Positions 16,394 through 29,199 of a stretch of 35,838 nt of DNA are shown here, in pieces. The notes beneath the pieces are model-generated. The model saw nothing but the letters and a program-made list of their open reading frames with translations. It was not told where the DNA came from and made no database searches. Each line of letters begins with the position of its first letter. The stretch's first letter is position 1. Origin of the DNA: Oscillospiraceae bacterium (GTDB lineage Bacteria; Bacillota; Clostridia; Oscillospirales; Oscillospiraceae); contig CADAAM010000005.1 of NCBI GenBank assembly GCA_902785905.1, positions 1 to 35,838 of the forward strand, read 5' to 3'. A program made the position numbers and the translations under genes.

Positions 16394-18973
16394 TCACCGG
16401 ATTCTCCGGGCAATAACGAATCGTTCCCCGGAGAGGTCGTAATACTCCCAGATCTCGCCATGCTCTATGCGGTGCAGATAGATGATATTCTCCATGCCGT
16501 CCGGCAGATCGACAAGCTCCGCGAGGTCGTTGCCGGATTTCAGCTCCTGCTCTCGGAAAACGCGCGTGCTCGCCCCTTCAAAGACGGCCGAGTACAGGAT
16601 CTCCGCCTCCACAAGATCCTGAAAGATATGGCTGCCGTAGCTGAGCTCGGGCATATACCCGGCCCGGCGGTCCGCAAGCTCCAGGATCGTGTCAAACTCG
16701 CTGATGTCGGAAAACTCCGTCGGCACCCCAAGCTCGGGAGAACTGGTGCAGATCCGGCCAGGCGTGATGAGCAGCATGCGCTTGTGCTGCCCGCGCAGAC
16801 GCCAGTTGATCGCTGAAAGAGTCTGCTTGACGCGGTATTTGTCGCGATAGGGCAGGTTATAATAGGCGACCGGATCCACATATACCAGCACATCCAGAGG
16901 AAAGCTGCGGGAAAAGCCCATGGAGGTGCCGACCGTTTCAATCAGAATATCCTCATCCTTCAGATCTGCCGGGATAGTGACCTTGTCGCCGGTGCGGGTC
17001 AGCTGCAGGGGGCGGCATTGGAGCAGGCTGATGACATACTCGCCGCGAGATGAGCAGTTGATGGTGTACTCAATATCGACCGGGTAGGCGTAGGTATCCT
17101 GCAGCAGGCGCAGGATCTCGCCCATATCCCGCATCAGGTCCCTGTTGCTGACAAGCCCCTCGCAGGAGACGTACAGCACATCCTCTCGTATGCCCTGTTC
17201 CCGCAGGATCGTCTCCGTCTCCCGGTCGTGGGAGTAGAGCAAAGCGCTCAGATAGGGCGGGAGTGCCGCGCGGATGCTCTCGGCGTCCCGGCTTTCCACA
17301 CCGTCGGACTTGTCACTGACGACATCGACCAGGCGCTGGGAGAACTGATGGCGGTCTGCCGAGGAGGTCTGCCACACGACAGAGGGCTTGTCCAGCGCCA
17401 CCATGCGCGGATAGGAGCCCGTGCGGCGATCCACCGCGGCGGTGCCGAGACCGCATACCAGGCGGAGCATGCCCTTCTCGGGATGGTCGACGCCAAAGCG
17501 GTAGGGGCTGGACGAATAGCCGACGCCCGCCGCGCACGGCATGAAAAAGCCCTCAAAGTGGGAGCCGGAGACCCGCTGGACAAGAATGCCCATCTGTTCG
17601 TCCAGATGCTCAAGCCCGCGCCGTTTCCGGTAATCCAGCGCCGAGAGGCTGAGCGTGCTGGCATAAACAGTGCGGATGGCCGATTCAAAGGCATGCAGGC
17701 GCTCCTCCGGCGACCCGTGGTTGCTGCAGAAGACGGATTCGTATTTCCCGGCGAAGGCGTTGCCGAAGCCGTCTTCCAGAATGGAGCTTGAGCGCACGAT
17801 AATGGGCTCGTTGCCGTAGTACTCCAGAAGCTGGCGGAAGTGGGTGCGCAGCGCCGGAGAGAACATGCCGCCGAGCAGGGCTTCAGAGAAAGCCTGCGCC
17901 TGAGAAAAATACCCGTCCGCCGTCTTCTGGCTGAGCTTGAGGTCCCAGAGGCCGTTGTCCACAATGAAGGAGTAGAACACGTCGGAGCCGATGTAAAAGG
18001 AATCGTGGGGCTCGATGCGCTCAAAAAGCGCCGCGTCCCGGTTCTGGATGATCTTTCTCGACAGCAGCATCCCGCAGGCCTTGCCTCCGATCAGTCCGGT
18101 GCCGATCATGCGGTCATGGATCTCAAAATAGTCCTCGGGCTGAAACTGCTCTACGATCATATCCCGCATACGTTTATCGCGTGTGAGCATGATGTCGCAC
18201 ATCCGGTCACACTCCTGCCGGATGTCCAGCCCCGCGTCGAATTTGACACGGGCAGCGTGGAAGAAGCGCTCCCAGCTGTCCATGCTCTGGCTGTTCTTGA
18301 GACCCTTCGCGTCGTTCAGGCTGCGATAAAAGCGGCTGAGCTCCACGCTCTCCGAGACGGGATAAAAGCTGCCGTCCCGGAGATCGCAGCCAAAGGGCTG
18401 GGCCAGATGGGCAAGCGGCCTCTCCCAGACCTTTTCGGCCCGGAAGAAGAGCTTGTCCCGGCCACCGGGGAAAACGTCCAGAAAAAGCTGCGTGGTGCTC
18501 GCAATAATGTCGATCGCGTCGAAGGAATGCCTGCCCCGCAGGACAGGGAAGTAGGCGACCGTATCCAGAGAGAAGAGGAAGGGACAGGTCAGGTGAAAGA
18601 AGTTTCCCATCATGAGATCGGTTGCCCAGGCCTCCTCCAGCTCGGAGAGACAGTCAAAGACATAAAAGGCGTCGCGCCCCTCCCGTTCGATCAGATTGTG
18701 AATGTCAACGGTGAAGGATTCAAAAAGGTGGGAGAGCGGCACATGCACCTGACGCACGCCGGGCATGGGAGGCAGGATGGGAGCGTGTTCGGCAAAACGA
18801 ATATAGAGGATATTTCGACCGTCCCGGACGGCCTGCTCGGCAAAGGCTCTGGCGAAGACACGAAATTCATCCAGCCGGGATACCTGCCAAACCACATTGT
18901 CACCGAGGCGGATAGAGTCGAGACAGCGGTCCAGCCCGGGGATGCCGGACAGGATCGGTTCAAAAGCAGCCAT
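16394..18973 (-). CDS. KaiC-like N terminus fused to PEP-synthase-type ATP-grasp domain
   Basis: This protein has 859 residues. The N terminus (about 1-200) resembles a RecA/KaiC fold (SGIPGLDRCLDSIRLGDNVVW, FYVFDCLSELEEAW as a Walker-B-like strand) but lacks a Walker A P-loop. Residues about 290-660 are the PEP synthase/PPDK N-terminal nucleotide-binding domain: GLIGGKACGM (294-302), IIVRSSSILEDGFGNAFAGK (391-410) and a late VDIEYTI...LLQCRPLQ. The phosphohistidine swivel domain and PEP/pyruvate-binding barrel are absent, so it cannot be a complete PEP synthase. The ATG at 18973 has GGAGGG 6 bases upstream and lies 14 bases after the gltD stop, which indicates cotranslation in the GOGAT operon. 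The function is unknown; ATP-dependent phosphorylation or a metabolic sensing role are possibilities. Confidence 0.82.
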   Translation of the reverse strand: MAAFEPILSGIPGLDRCLDSIRLGDNVVWQVSRLDEFRVFARAFAEQAVRDGRNILYIRFAEHAPILPPMPGVRQVHVPLSHLFESFTVDIHNLIEREGRDAFYVFDCLSELEEAWATDLMMGNFFHLTCPFLFSLDTVAYFPVLRGRHSFDAIDIIASTTQLFLDVFPGGRDKLFFRAEKVWERPLAHLAQPFGCDLRDGSFYPVSESVELSRFYRSLNDAKGLKNSQSMDSWERFFHAARVKFDAGLDIRQECDRMCDIMLTRDKRMRDMIVEQFQPEDYFEIHDRMIGTGLIGGKACGMLLSRKIIQNRDAALFERIEPHDSFYIGSDVFYSFIVDNGLWDLKLSQKTADGYFSQAQAFSEALLGGMFSPALRTHFRQLLEYYGNEPIIVRSSSILEDGFGNAFAGKYESVFCSNHGSPEERLHAFESAIRTVYASTLSLSALDYRKRRGLEHLDEQMGILVQRVSGSHFEGFFMPCAAGVGYSSSPYRFGVDHPEKGMLRLVCGLGTAAVDRRTGSYPRMVALDKPSVVWQTSSADRHQFSQRLVDVVSDKSDGVESRDAESIRAALPPYLSALLYSHDRETETILREQGIREDVLYVSCEGLVSNRDLMRDMGEILRLLQDTYAYPVDIEYTINCSSRGEYVISLLQCRPLQLTRTGDKVTIPADLKDEDILIETVGTSMGFSRSFPLDVLVYVDPVAYYNLPYRDKYRVKQTLSAINWRLRGQHKRMLLITPGRICTSSPELGVPTEFSDISEFDTILELADRRAGYMPELSYGSHIFQDLVEAEILYSAVFEGASTRVFREQELKSGNDLAELVDLPDGMENIIYLHRIEHGEIWEYYDLSGERFVIARRIR

Positions 18974-18987
18974 GCGTAACCCTCCGA

Positions 18988-20379
18988 TCATATCAGATTC
19001 GTGTAGCCCATTAAAAAGCGGTCGACTTCGGCGGCGCAGGCGCGGCCCTCCGCAATGGCGTGGACGACCAGGGACTGCCCGCGGTGCATGTCGCCGGCGG
19101 TGAAGATATGCGGCACGCTGGTCTGAAAGGAGCCTGCCTCAGTTTTCACAGTGCGGTCGAGCTCCACGCCGAAGGCGGCGCAGACATCCTCCCGGCACCC
19201 GGCAAAGCCCGTCGCGGCAATGAGCAGTTCACAGGCAAGCCGAGTCCCGTCCTTTGTGACAACGGCTGTGAGATTGCCCGCTTCGTCGGTTTCCAGCGAG
19301 GCGAGACTCTGCGAGAACAGGCGCGGGTCGCTGCCGAAGACAGCCTCTGCCTCTTCCTGCGCGTAGTCCTGCGGGAGACTGCCGTCGGGGGCAAGATAAT
19401 CCTCCCTCGGTCTGCGCACGAGCTGTGCGATGCTTCTGCAGCCCTGGCGCAGGCTCGTCGCCACACAGTCGCTCGCGGTGTTGCCGGTGCCGATGACGAT
19501 GACATTTTTCCCCTCGGCGGAGGGGACGGCGGGGGAGAGGGACAATTGCTGACGCTGGACTGCGGCGGGCAGAAAGTCCATGGCAAAGCACACGCCCCGG
19601 ATGCCCTCCGCATCGACCCCGAGCGGGCGCGGCTTTTCCGCCCCGCAGCAGAGCACCACCGCGTCATATTCCAGCATGAGGCGCTGGGCGACGGCCGGAT
19701 CGGCGGCGTCGAGGCCGGTCACAAAGCTCACGCCCTCGCGTGTCATGAGCTCCATGCGGCGGCGGACGACGGCTTTCGGCAGCTTCATATTCGGAATGCC
19801 GTACATCAAAAGCCCGCCGGGGTGTTGCCGCTTCTCAATCACCGTGACGCAGTGCCCCCGGTGGTTGAGCTGATCGGCCACCGCAAGCCCCGCCGGGCCG
19901 GAGCCGACCACCGCGACATTCTTTCCCGAGCTGTGAGGCGAAAAGCGCGGCTCCATCAGATGATGAGCGAAGGCGTACTCGATGATGCTCAGCTCATTGT
20001 CGTGCACCGTAACGGCATCGCCGTACAGCCCGCAGGTACAGGCCTGCTCGCAGAAGGCGGGGCAGACGCGCCCGGTAAACTCGGGGAAGTTGTTCGTTTT
20101 CAACAGTCTTGACAGCGCGTGGGCAAAGTTTCCGTCCATGATGCTGTCGTTCCACTCGGGGATCAGGTTGTGCAGCGGACAGCCGAGCTGCTTTCCCTCA
20201 AACTGCACGCCCGCCTGACAGAAGGGTACGCCGCAGTTCATGCAGCGCGCGCCCTGCTCGCGCCGCTGTTCTTGAGAAGAGGGAAGATGAAACTCCTCCC
20301 AGTCGTTTATCCGCTCCAAAGGCGGACGCACAGGATTCGCCCTGCGTTCATATTCCAGAAATCCGGTCGGTTTTCCCAT
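18988..20379 (-). CDS. gltD: Glutamate synthase (GOGAT) small subunit
   Basis: This 463-residue FAD/NAD(P)H oxidoreductase passes electrons to GltB for reductive transfer of the glutamine amide to 2-oxoglutarate. The N-terminal iron-sulfur region has RCMNCGVPFCQ, LGCPLHNLIPEWN and CPAFCEQACTCG. The FAD-binding site is VAVVGSGPAGLAVA, the NAD(P)H site is VIVIGTGNTASD, and the C-terminal FAD motif is HIFTAGDMHRGQSLVV. Length and motifs match GltD. ATG 20379 is chosen because GGAGG lies 8 bases upstream; a GTG at 20388 would overlap that site. It follows gltB by 13 bases and precedes the PEP-synthase-like gene by 14. Confidence 0.96.
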   Translation of the reverse strand: MGKPTGFLEYERRANPVRPPLERINDWEEFHLPSSQEQRREQGARCMNCGVPFCQAGVQFEGKQLGCPLHNLIPEWNDSIMDGNFAHALSRLLKTNNFPEFTGRVCPAFCEQACTCGLYGDAVTVHDNELSIIEYAFAHHLMEPRFSPHSSGKNVAVVGSGPAGLAVADQLNHRGHCVTVIEKRQHPGGLLMYGIPNMKLPKAVVRRRMELMTREGVSFVTGLDAADPAVAQRLMLEYDAVVLCCGAEKPRPLGVDAEGIRGVCFAMDFLPAAVQRQQLSLSPAVPSAEGKNVIVIGTGNTASDCVATSLRQGCRSIAQLVRRPREDYLAPDGSLPQDYAQEEAEAVFGSDPRLFSQSLASLETDEAGNLTAVVTKDGTRLACELLIAATGFAGCREDVCAAFGVELDRTVKTEAGSFQTSVPHIFTAGDMHRGQSLVVHAIAEGRACAAEVDRFLMGYTNLI

Positions 20380-20392
20380 CACGTCCACCTCC

Positions 20393-26540
<6,148 letters not shown>

Positions 26541-26548
26541 TCAAAACA

Positions 26549-26697
26549 CATTCAATTCGTGTTTGGGGCAGCTTTGCCGCCTCAAACACACCACAGGCGA
26601 GCAAAGCGAACCCTCGCACCGACCAAACGCGGCGTCTCACGCGCGCCGCGTGCGATAAGTGCGAGTCTTTCGATTGAAAACATTGTTTTCAATCGAA
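26549..26697 (-). repeat. Structured leader element, copy A (pyrG leader)
   Basis: Read in the pyrG direction there are three parts. P1 is TTCGATTGAAAAC/GTTTTCAATCGAA-like (26697-26669). P2 is CTCGCAC...GTGCGAG with a TTATCG / TTGGTCG internal loop and an inner GC stem (GCGGCG/CGCCGC). P3 is a GTGTTTG...CAAACAC hairpin with GGC...AAA...GCC at its tip (26589-26559). It matches 28979-29120 and 33246-33425, with compensatory changes in the stems. It could be a regulatory RNA domain or a dispersed hairpin repeat. Confidence 0.82.
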
Positions 26698-26698
26698 T

Positions 26699-26750
26699 AA
26701 CAAAGACGCCCATCCGGGGATAGTAATCCCAGATGAACGTCTTTGTTCAA
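26699..26750 (-). promoter_or_regulatory. pyrG-gltBD leader switch: hairpin with AxxG hexaloop overlapping a terminator-like stem
   Basis: From the predicted transcript start, TTGAAC-AAAGAC-GTTCAT (26750-26733) folds with a 6-base loop having A1 and G4, the signature of ANTAR-recognised loops. The same bases form the 5' arm of a longer stem AACAAAGACG (26747-26738) / CGTCTTTGTT (26708-26699) with an inner GGGAT/ATCCC hairpin. The two folds exclude each other. The terminator U tract is weak here (TTTGTTATT). Confidence 0.6.
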
Positions 26751-26757
26751 TACGGTG

Positions 26758-26786
26758 AGGATACACCGCGGATGCCGCTTTGTCAA
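26758..26786 (-). promoter_or_regulatory. Promoter of the pyrG-gltB-gltD operon
   Basis: On the minus strand TTGACA (26786-26781) and TATCCT (26763-26758) are separated by 17 bases. The -35 box overlaps the stop codon of the ANTAR gene. The predicted start is at about 26751, the first base of the leader hairpin. Confidence 0.8.
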
Positions 26787-27367
26787 GAATATGTTTTGAT
26801 GATGTTCTCCGCGGCCCGGCGCTTGGTGATGCGCTGATCCATGCTCTGCCGTTCGATATAGCGCTGGGCGTCAGCCTCCGTCATGCTCAGACATTCGATC
26901 AGCAGCCATTTGGCCCGGTTCACAAGGCGGATCTCTTCGATCTTGTCCTCCACGCTCTGCTGCTTCTGCTCCATGCGCCGCAGCCTCTCCCGCTGGGCGC
27001 AGAGCATGCGCAGGCTCTGGCTTACGAGGGCGCTGGCGCTGGGCATGGAGAGCGTCACCACCCCGTACTCCATCACGCGGGCGTTGATGCTGTCATAGAG
27101 TTCGGCCTTGACAAAGAGCAGCGCGCCCGCGGCACTGTCGGCACAGACGTCAATGGCGAGCTGTGTGCCGAAGTCGTCCTTGAGCGGGGTGTTGATGAGC
27201 ACCAGGTCAAAGCTCGTCTCCAGCAGCAGGCGTCTCGCCTCGCCGACGCTCCTTGCGCTCTGTACCGGGTAATACTCCGTTCCGGGAAGAAGGCCGCGCA
27301 GCTGATTATCCAGTTTTTCGGACGCGGAAACGATCAAAACGGAATAGGTCCGTTCCTGAAAGATCAC
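26783..27367 (-). CDS. ANTAR-domain RNA-binding antiterminator with pseudo-receiver (NitR-like)
   Basis: This protein has 194 residues. The receiver-like domain (about 8-120) has lost the phospho-acceptor: the usual Asp is Asn59 in DLVLINTPL, and the acidic pair at its start is replaced by VSASEK. The conserved Lys is kept (K87, LFVKAE). A coiled-coil linker (about 122-142) leads to an ANTAR domain (139-194: KIEEIRLVNRAKWLLIECL, TEADAQRYIERQSMDQR, AAENIIKTY). ANTAR proteins bind paired RNA hairpins with A1/G4 hexaloops and prevent termination. The GTG at 27367 has GGAGG 8 bases upstream; the ATG at 27373 is only 2 bases from it. It lies downstream of a type I glutamine synthetase gene, as in clostridial glnA-nitR pairs. 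Control by something other than phosphorylation is implied. Confidence 0.9.
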   Translation of the reverse strand: MIFQERTYSVLIVSASEKLDNQLRGLLPGTEYYPVQSARSVGEARRLLLETSFDLVLINTPLKDDFGTQLAIDVCADSAAGALLFVKAELYDSINARVMEYGVVTLSMPSASALVSQSLRMLCAQRERLRRMEQKQQSVEDKIEEIRLVNRAKWLLIECLSMTEADAQRYIERQSMDQRITKRRAAENIIKTYS

Positions 27368-27390
27368 GCGCATTCCCTCCTTTCCAATAC

Positions 27391-27486
27391 CCTCTCCGCC
27401 CCAGTGTGCGCACTGGGGCACCTCCCCCAAAGGGGGAGGCAAGTGCCTGAGTTCAAATCATGGGCTTGGCTCCCCCTCTGGGGGAG
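27391..27486 (-). repeat. CCCCAGTG/CTCCCCC hairpin repeat upstream of the ANTAR gene
   Basis: The modules are CCCCAGTG-TGCG-CACTGGGG (27399-27418), CCTCCCC/GGGGAGG (27421-27439) and CTCCCCC/GGGGGAG (about 27472-27486). In the ANTAR-gene direction the order matches the repeat before glmS (31296-31410). One stem differs in a compensated way: CCTCCCCC/GGGGGAGG here, CCTCTCCC/GGGAGAGG there. It is an intergenic repeat of a type common in this group of bacteria. Confidence 0.85.
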
Positions 27487-27557
27487 CATAGCGACGCGCG
27501 GGAAGCGCGCGACGATCCAAGATTGCCGGCACGGCGCGTCTCACGCAAGCGCCGCGA
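27487..27557 (-). repeat. Partial copy D of the structured leader element
   Basis: In the minus direction a CGGCGC...GCGTGAGACG...GCGCCG hairpin (27554-27532) resembles the core of copies A-C. It is followed by GGATCGTCGCGCGCT/GCGTCGCTATGCTC (27517-27485), nearly identical to the extra arm present only in copy C (33350-33383). It lies between glnA and the ANTAR gene. Confidence 0.6.
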
Positions 27558-27566
27558 CTGAGAGAG

Positions 27567-28778
27567 TCAGCGCTCGCAATAGGCGGCGATGATCGCCTCA
27601 GGGACAGTGCGCCGGACAAAGGCGCTCTCAAGGGCCAGGGCGTTTGCCTCCCGGAGAGAGCTCGGCAGGCGCTCAAAGCCGCGCAGAATTTCCTCGGGCG
27701 CGGTGAAGAGGTTGAGATCGGCGCTCGGCGGCAGGGGAAGTCCGGCCTCGATGCCGTCAAGCCCCGCGTGGATCAGAAGGGCAAAGGCCAGATAGGGGTT
27801 CACGCCGGGATCGGCGGAGCGCAGCTCTGCGCGCTTGTTAAGGCCGGGAGCCGCAGGGATGCGGATCAACTGGGAGCGGTTTTCACTCGACCAGGAGAGA
27901 TAGCCCGGCGCTTTCCGGCTGCCGAGACGGAGATAGGAGTTCTCCGTCGGGTTGAGAAAGGCGGTGATCTCCCGGATGCGGGCCATGATGCCGGCGATCA
28001 CCTGCCCGAGAAGGTCGCGTCCGTCCCGGCTCTCCACGGAAATGTTGATGTGCATCCCGTTTCCCGCCTGATCCGGGAGCGGCTTGGGGGAAAAGTCCGC
28101 CGCCAGGCCGTTTCGCGCGACGATGGCCTCCACCACGGCGCGGAAGGTCAGGGCGTTGTCGGCGGCGGTCAGGGGATCGGAGTAGCGAAAGTCGATCTCG
28201 TTCTGCCCCGGTCCCTCCTCGTGGTGGGAGCACTCCGGCTGTATGCCCATCTGGCTGAGGGTGAGGCAGATTTCGCGCCGCACATTCTCGCCCCTGTCCA
28301 TGGGGGCGATGTCCATGTAGCCCGCCCGGTCGAAGGGGATCTTGGTCGCCTCGCCGTCCTCATCGGTCTTGAAAAGATAAAACTCCATCTCCGTGCCGAA
28401 GGCAAAGGTGATCCCGTTTTTCGCCGCTCGCTCCACGGCCTTTTGCAGCAGGGCGCGGGAATCCGTCTCCAGCGTCGTCCCGTCCGGGTGGGCGACACCG
28501 CAGAACATGCGCACCACCTGGCCGTTTTCACCCCGCCAGGGCAGGGAGGCGAGGGTGGCGGGATCGGGGTGCAGAAAGAGATCGGAGCGCACCTCGCCCC
28601 CGAAACCGGCGATGGCGGAGGCGTCTATGGCGATGCCGTGCCGAAAGGCGCGGTCCAGCTCTGTCGGCAGGATGGCGATGTTTTTCTGCTTTCCGAATAC
28701 GTCGCAGAAGGCCAGGCGGATAAAGCGCACATCCTCCTGTTCCACATACTGGCGTACTTCCTGTTCGGTAAAGTCCAT
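27567..28778 (-). CDS. glnA: Type I glutamine synthetase (short form)
   Basis: This 403-residue enzyme catalyses ATP-dependent ligation of ammonia to glutamate. Family motifs are clear: FIRLAFCDVFGKQKNI, IDASAIAGFGG, MDIAPMDRGENVRREI, a metal-site stretch ECSHHEEGPGQNEIDFRY, and SENRSQLIRIPA at the glutamate/ATP site. It is about 40 residues shorter than classical GlnA. The usual GSGMHxHxS reads GNGMHINIS, and no adenylylation-site Tyr loop is evident. The ATG at 28778 has AAAAGGGG 5 bases upstream. It is followed on the same strand by the ANTAR gene and is divergent from a type III synthetase, sharing the promoter region. It is probably ammonium- or glutamine-regulated. Confidence 0.93.
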   Translation of the reverse strand: MDFTEQEVRQYVEQEDVRFIRLAFCDVFGKQKNIAILPTELDRAFRHGIAIDASAIAGFGGEVRSDLFLHPDPATLASLPWRGENGQVVRMFCGVAHPDGTTLETDSRALLQKAVERAAKNGITFAFGTEMEFYLFKTDEDGEATKIPFDRAGYMDIAPMDRGENVRREICLTLSQMGIQPECSHHEEGPGQNEIDFRYSDPLTAADNALTFRAVVEAIVARNGLAADFSPKPLPDQAGNGMHINISVESRDGRDLLGQVIAGIMARIREITAFLNPTENSYLRLGSRKAPGYLSWSSENRSQLIRIPAAPGLNKRAELRSADPGVNPYLAFALLIHAGLDGIEAGLPLPPSADLNLFTAPEEILRGFERLPSSLREANALALESAFVRRTVPEAIIAAYCER

Positions 28779-28815
28779 GATAAAAACCCCTTTTCCGATT
28801 CGTTCAACATGACGA

Positions 28816-28845
28816 AAGATACCATTGAACAGAATCCCTTGTCAA
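28816..28845 (-). promoter_or_regulatory. Promoter of glnA-ANTAR operon
   Basis: On the minus strand TTGACA (28845-28840) and TATCTT (28821-28816) are separated by 18 bases. The predicted leader is only about 30 bases. An imperfect inverted repeat (GTTCAACATG / CATTGAAC) brackets the -10 box. Confidence 0.7.
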
Positions 28846-28874
28846 TGCAAATCGGTGAAAAAATTTGAACGAAC

Positions 28875-28903
28875 TTGACAAGAGCGCCGAACGGGTCTAT
28901 ACT
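28875..28903 (+). promoter_or_regulatory. Promoter of the type III glutamine synthetase gene
   Basis: TTGACA (28875-28880) and TATACT (28898-28903) are separated by 17 bases. It is back to back with the glnA promoter; the two -35 boxes lie within 41 bases and are inverted copies (CTTGTCAA / TTGACAAG). Confidence 0.85.
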
Positions 28904-28913
28904 CACGAGCGTC

Positions 28914-28974
28914 TTGAGACAACGACGTCTCAGTGGGCTGAGTGCCCCTGTACGTCGTTGTCTCTTTTTTTGTT
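28914..28974 (+). promoter_or_regulatory. Leader attenuator of type III synthetase: AxxG hexaloop hairpin versus strong terminator
   Basis: TTGAGAC-AACGAC-GTCTCAG (28914-28933) is a hairpin with a hexaloop carrying A1 and G4. The alternative fold is a 12-bp terminator stem AGACAACGACGT (28917-28928) / ACGTCGTTGTCT (28952-28963) with an inner GGGC/GCCC hairpin, followed by a long T tract (28965-28971). The terminator starts about 7 bases after the predicted transcript start, and there is no upstream plus-strand gene to end. It must therefore act on this transcript or make a short RNA of about 60 bases. Confidence 0.75.
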
Positions 28975-28975
28975 T

Positions 28976-29169
28976 TAGTCGATTGCGAAACTCTGGTTTC
29001 GCAATCGAGGACTCACGCTTATCGCACGCGGCAAGGCGTGATATGCCGCGTTTGGTCGGCGTGAGGCCTCGCAAAGCTCGGCTCAGGGTGTTTATGAGAA
29101 AGCAAAGCTCTCTCATAAACGGATCGGATTCCCTCCGTGATACATGAACGAGACTGTCGCAATCGACTA
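28976..29169 (+). repeat. Structured leader element, copy B (type III synthetase leader)
   Basis: P1 is TCGATTGCGAAAC/GTTTCGCAATCGA (28979-29008). P2 is CTCACGC/GCGTGAG (29012-29065) with the conserved TTATCG / TTGGTCG internal loop and a GCGGC/GCCGC inner stem. P3 is GTTTATGAGA/TCTCATAAAC (29090-29120). It is bracketed by a perfect 12-bp inverted repeat TAGTCGATTGCG (28976-28987) / CGCAATCGACTA (29158-29169), which competes with P1 for the same 5' arm. Confidence 0.82.
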
Positions 29170-29199
29170 TGTTTTCAAATTTTGAAAGGGTGAATTGAA

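Noticed and set aside
16106-16816. Plus-strand frame starting in the repeat
   Set aside because: It begins inside a three-hairpin repeat and runs antisense into the PEP-synthase-like gene, with no ribosome binding site.
16394-18973. Complete PEP synthase or pyruvate phosphate dikinase
   Set aside because: Only the nucleotide-binding domain is present; the phosphohistidine swivel and PEP-binding barrel motifs are absent.
26733-26786. CGGTG-TATCCT-CACCG hairpin as the first (P1) hairpin of an ANTAR site in the pyrG leader
   Set aside because: The hexaloop is the promoter -10 box itself and lacks A1/G4, so it would not be transcribed in the expected RNA.
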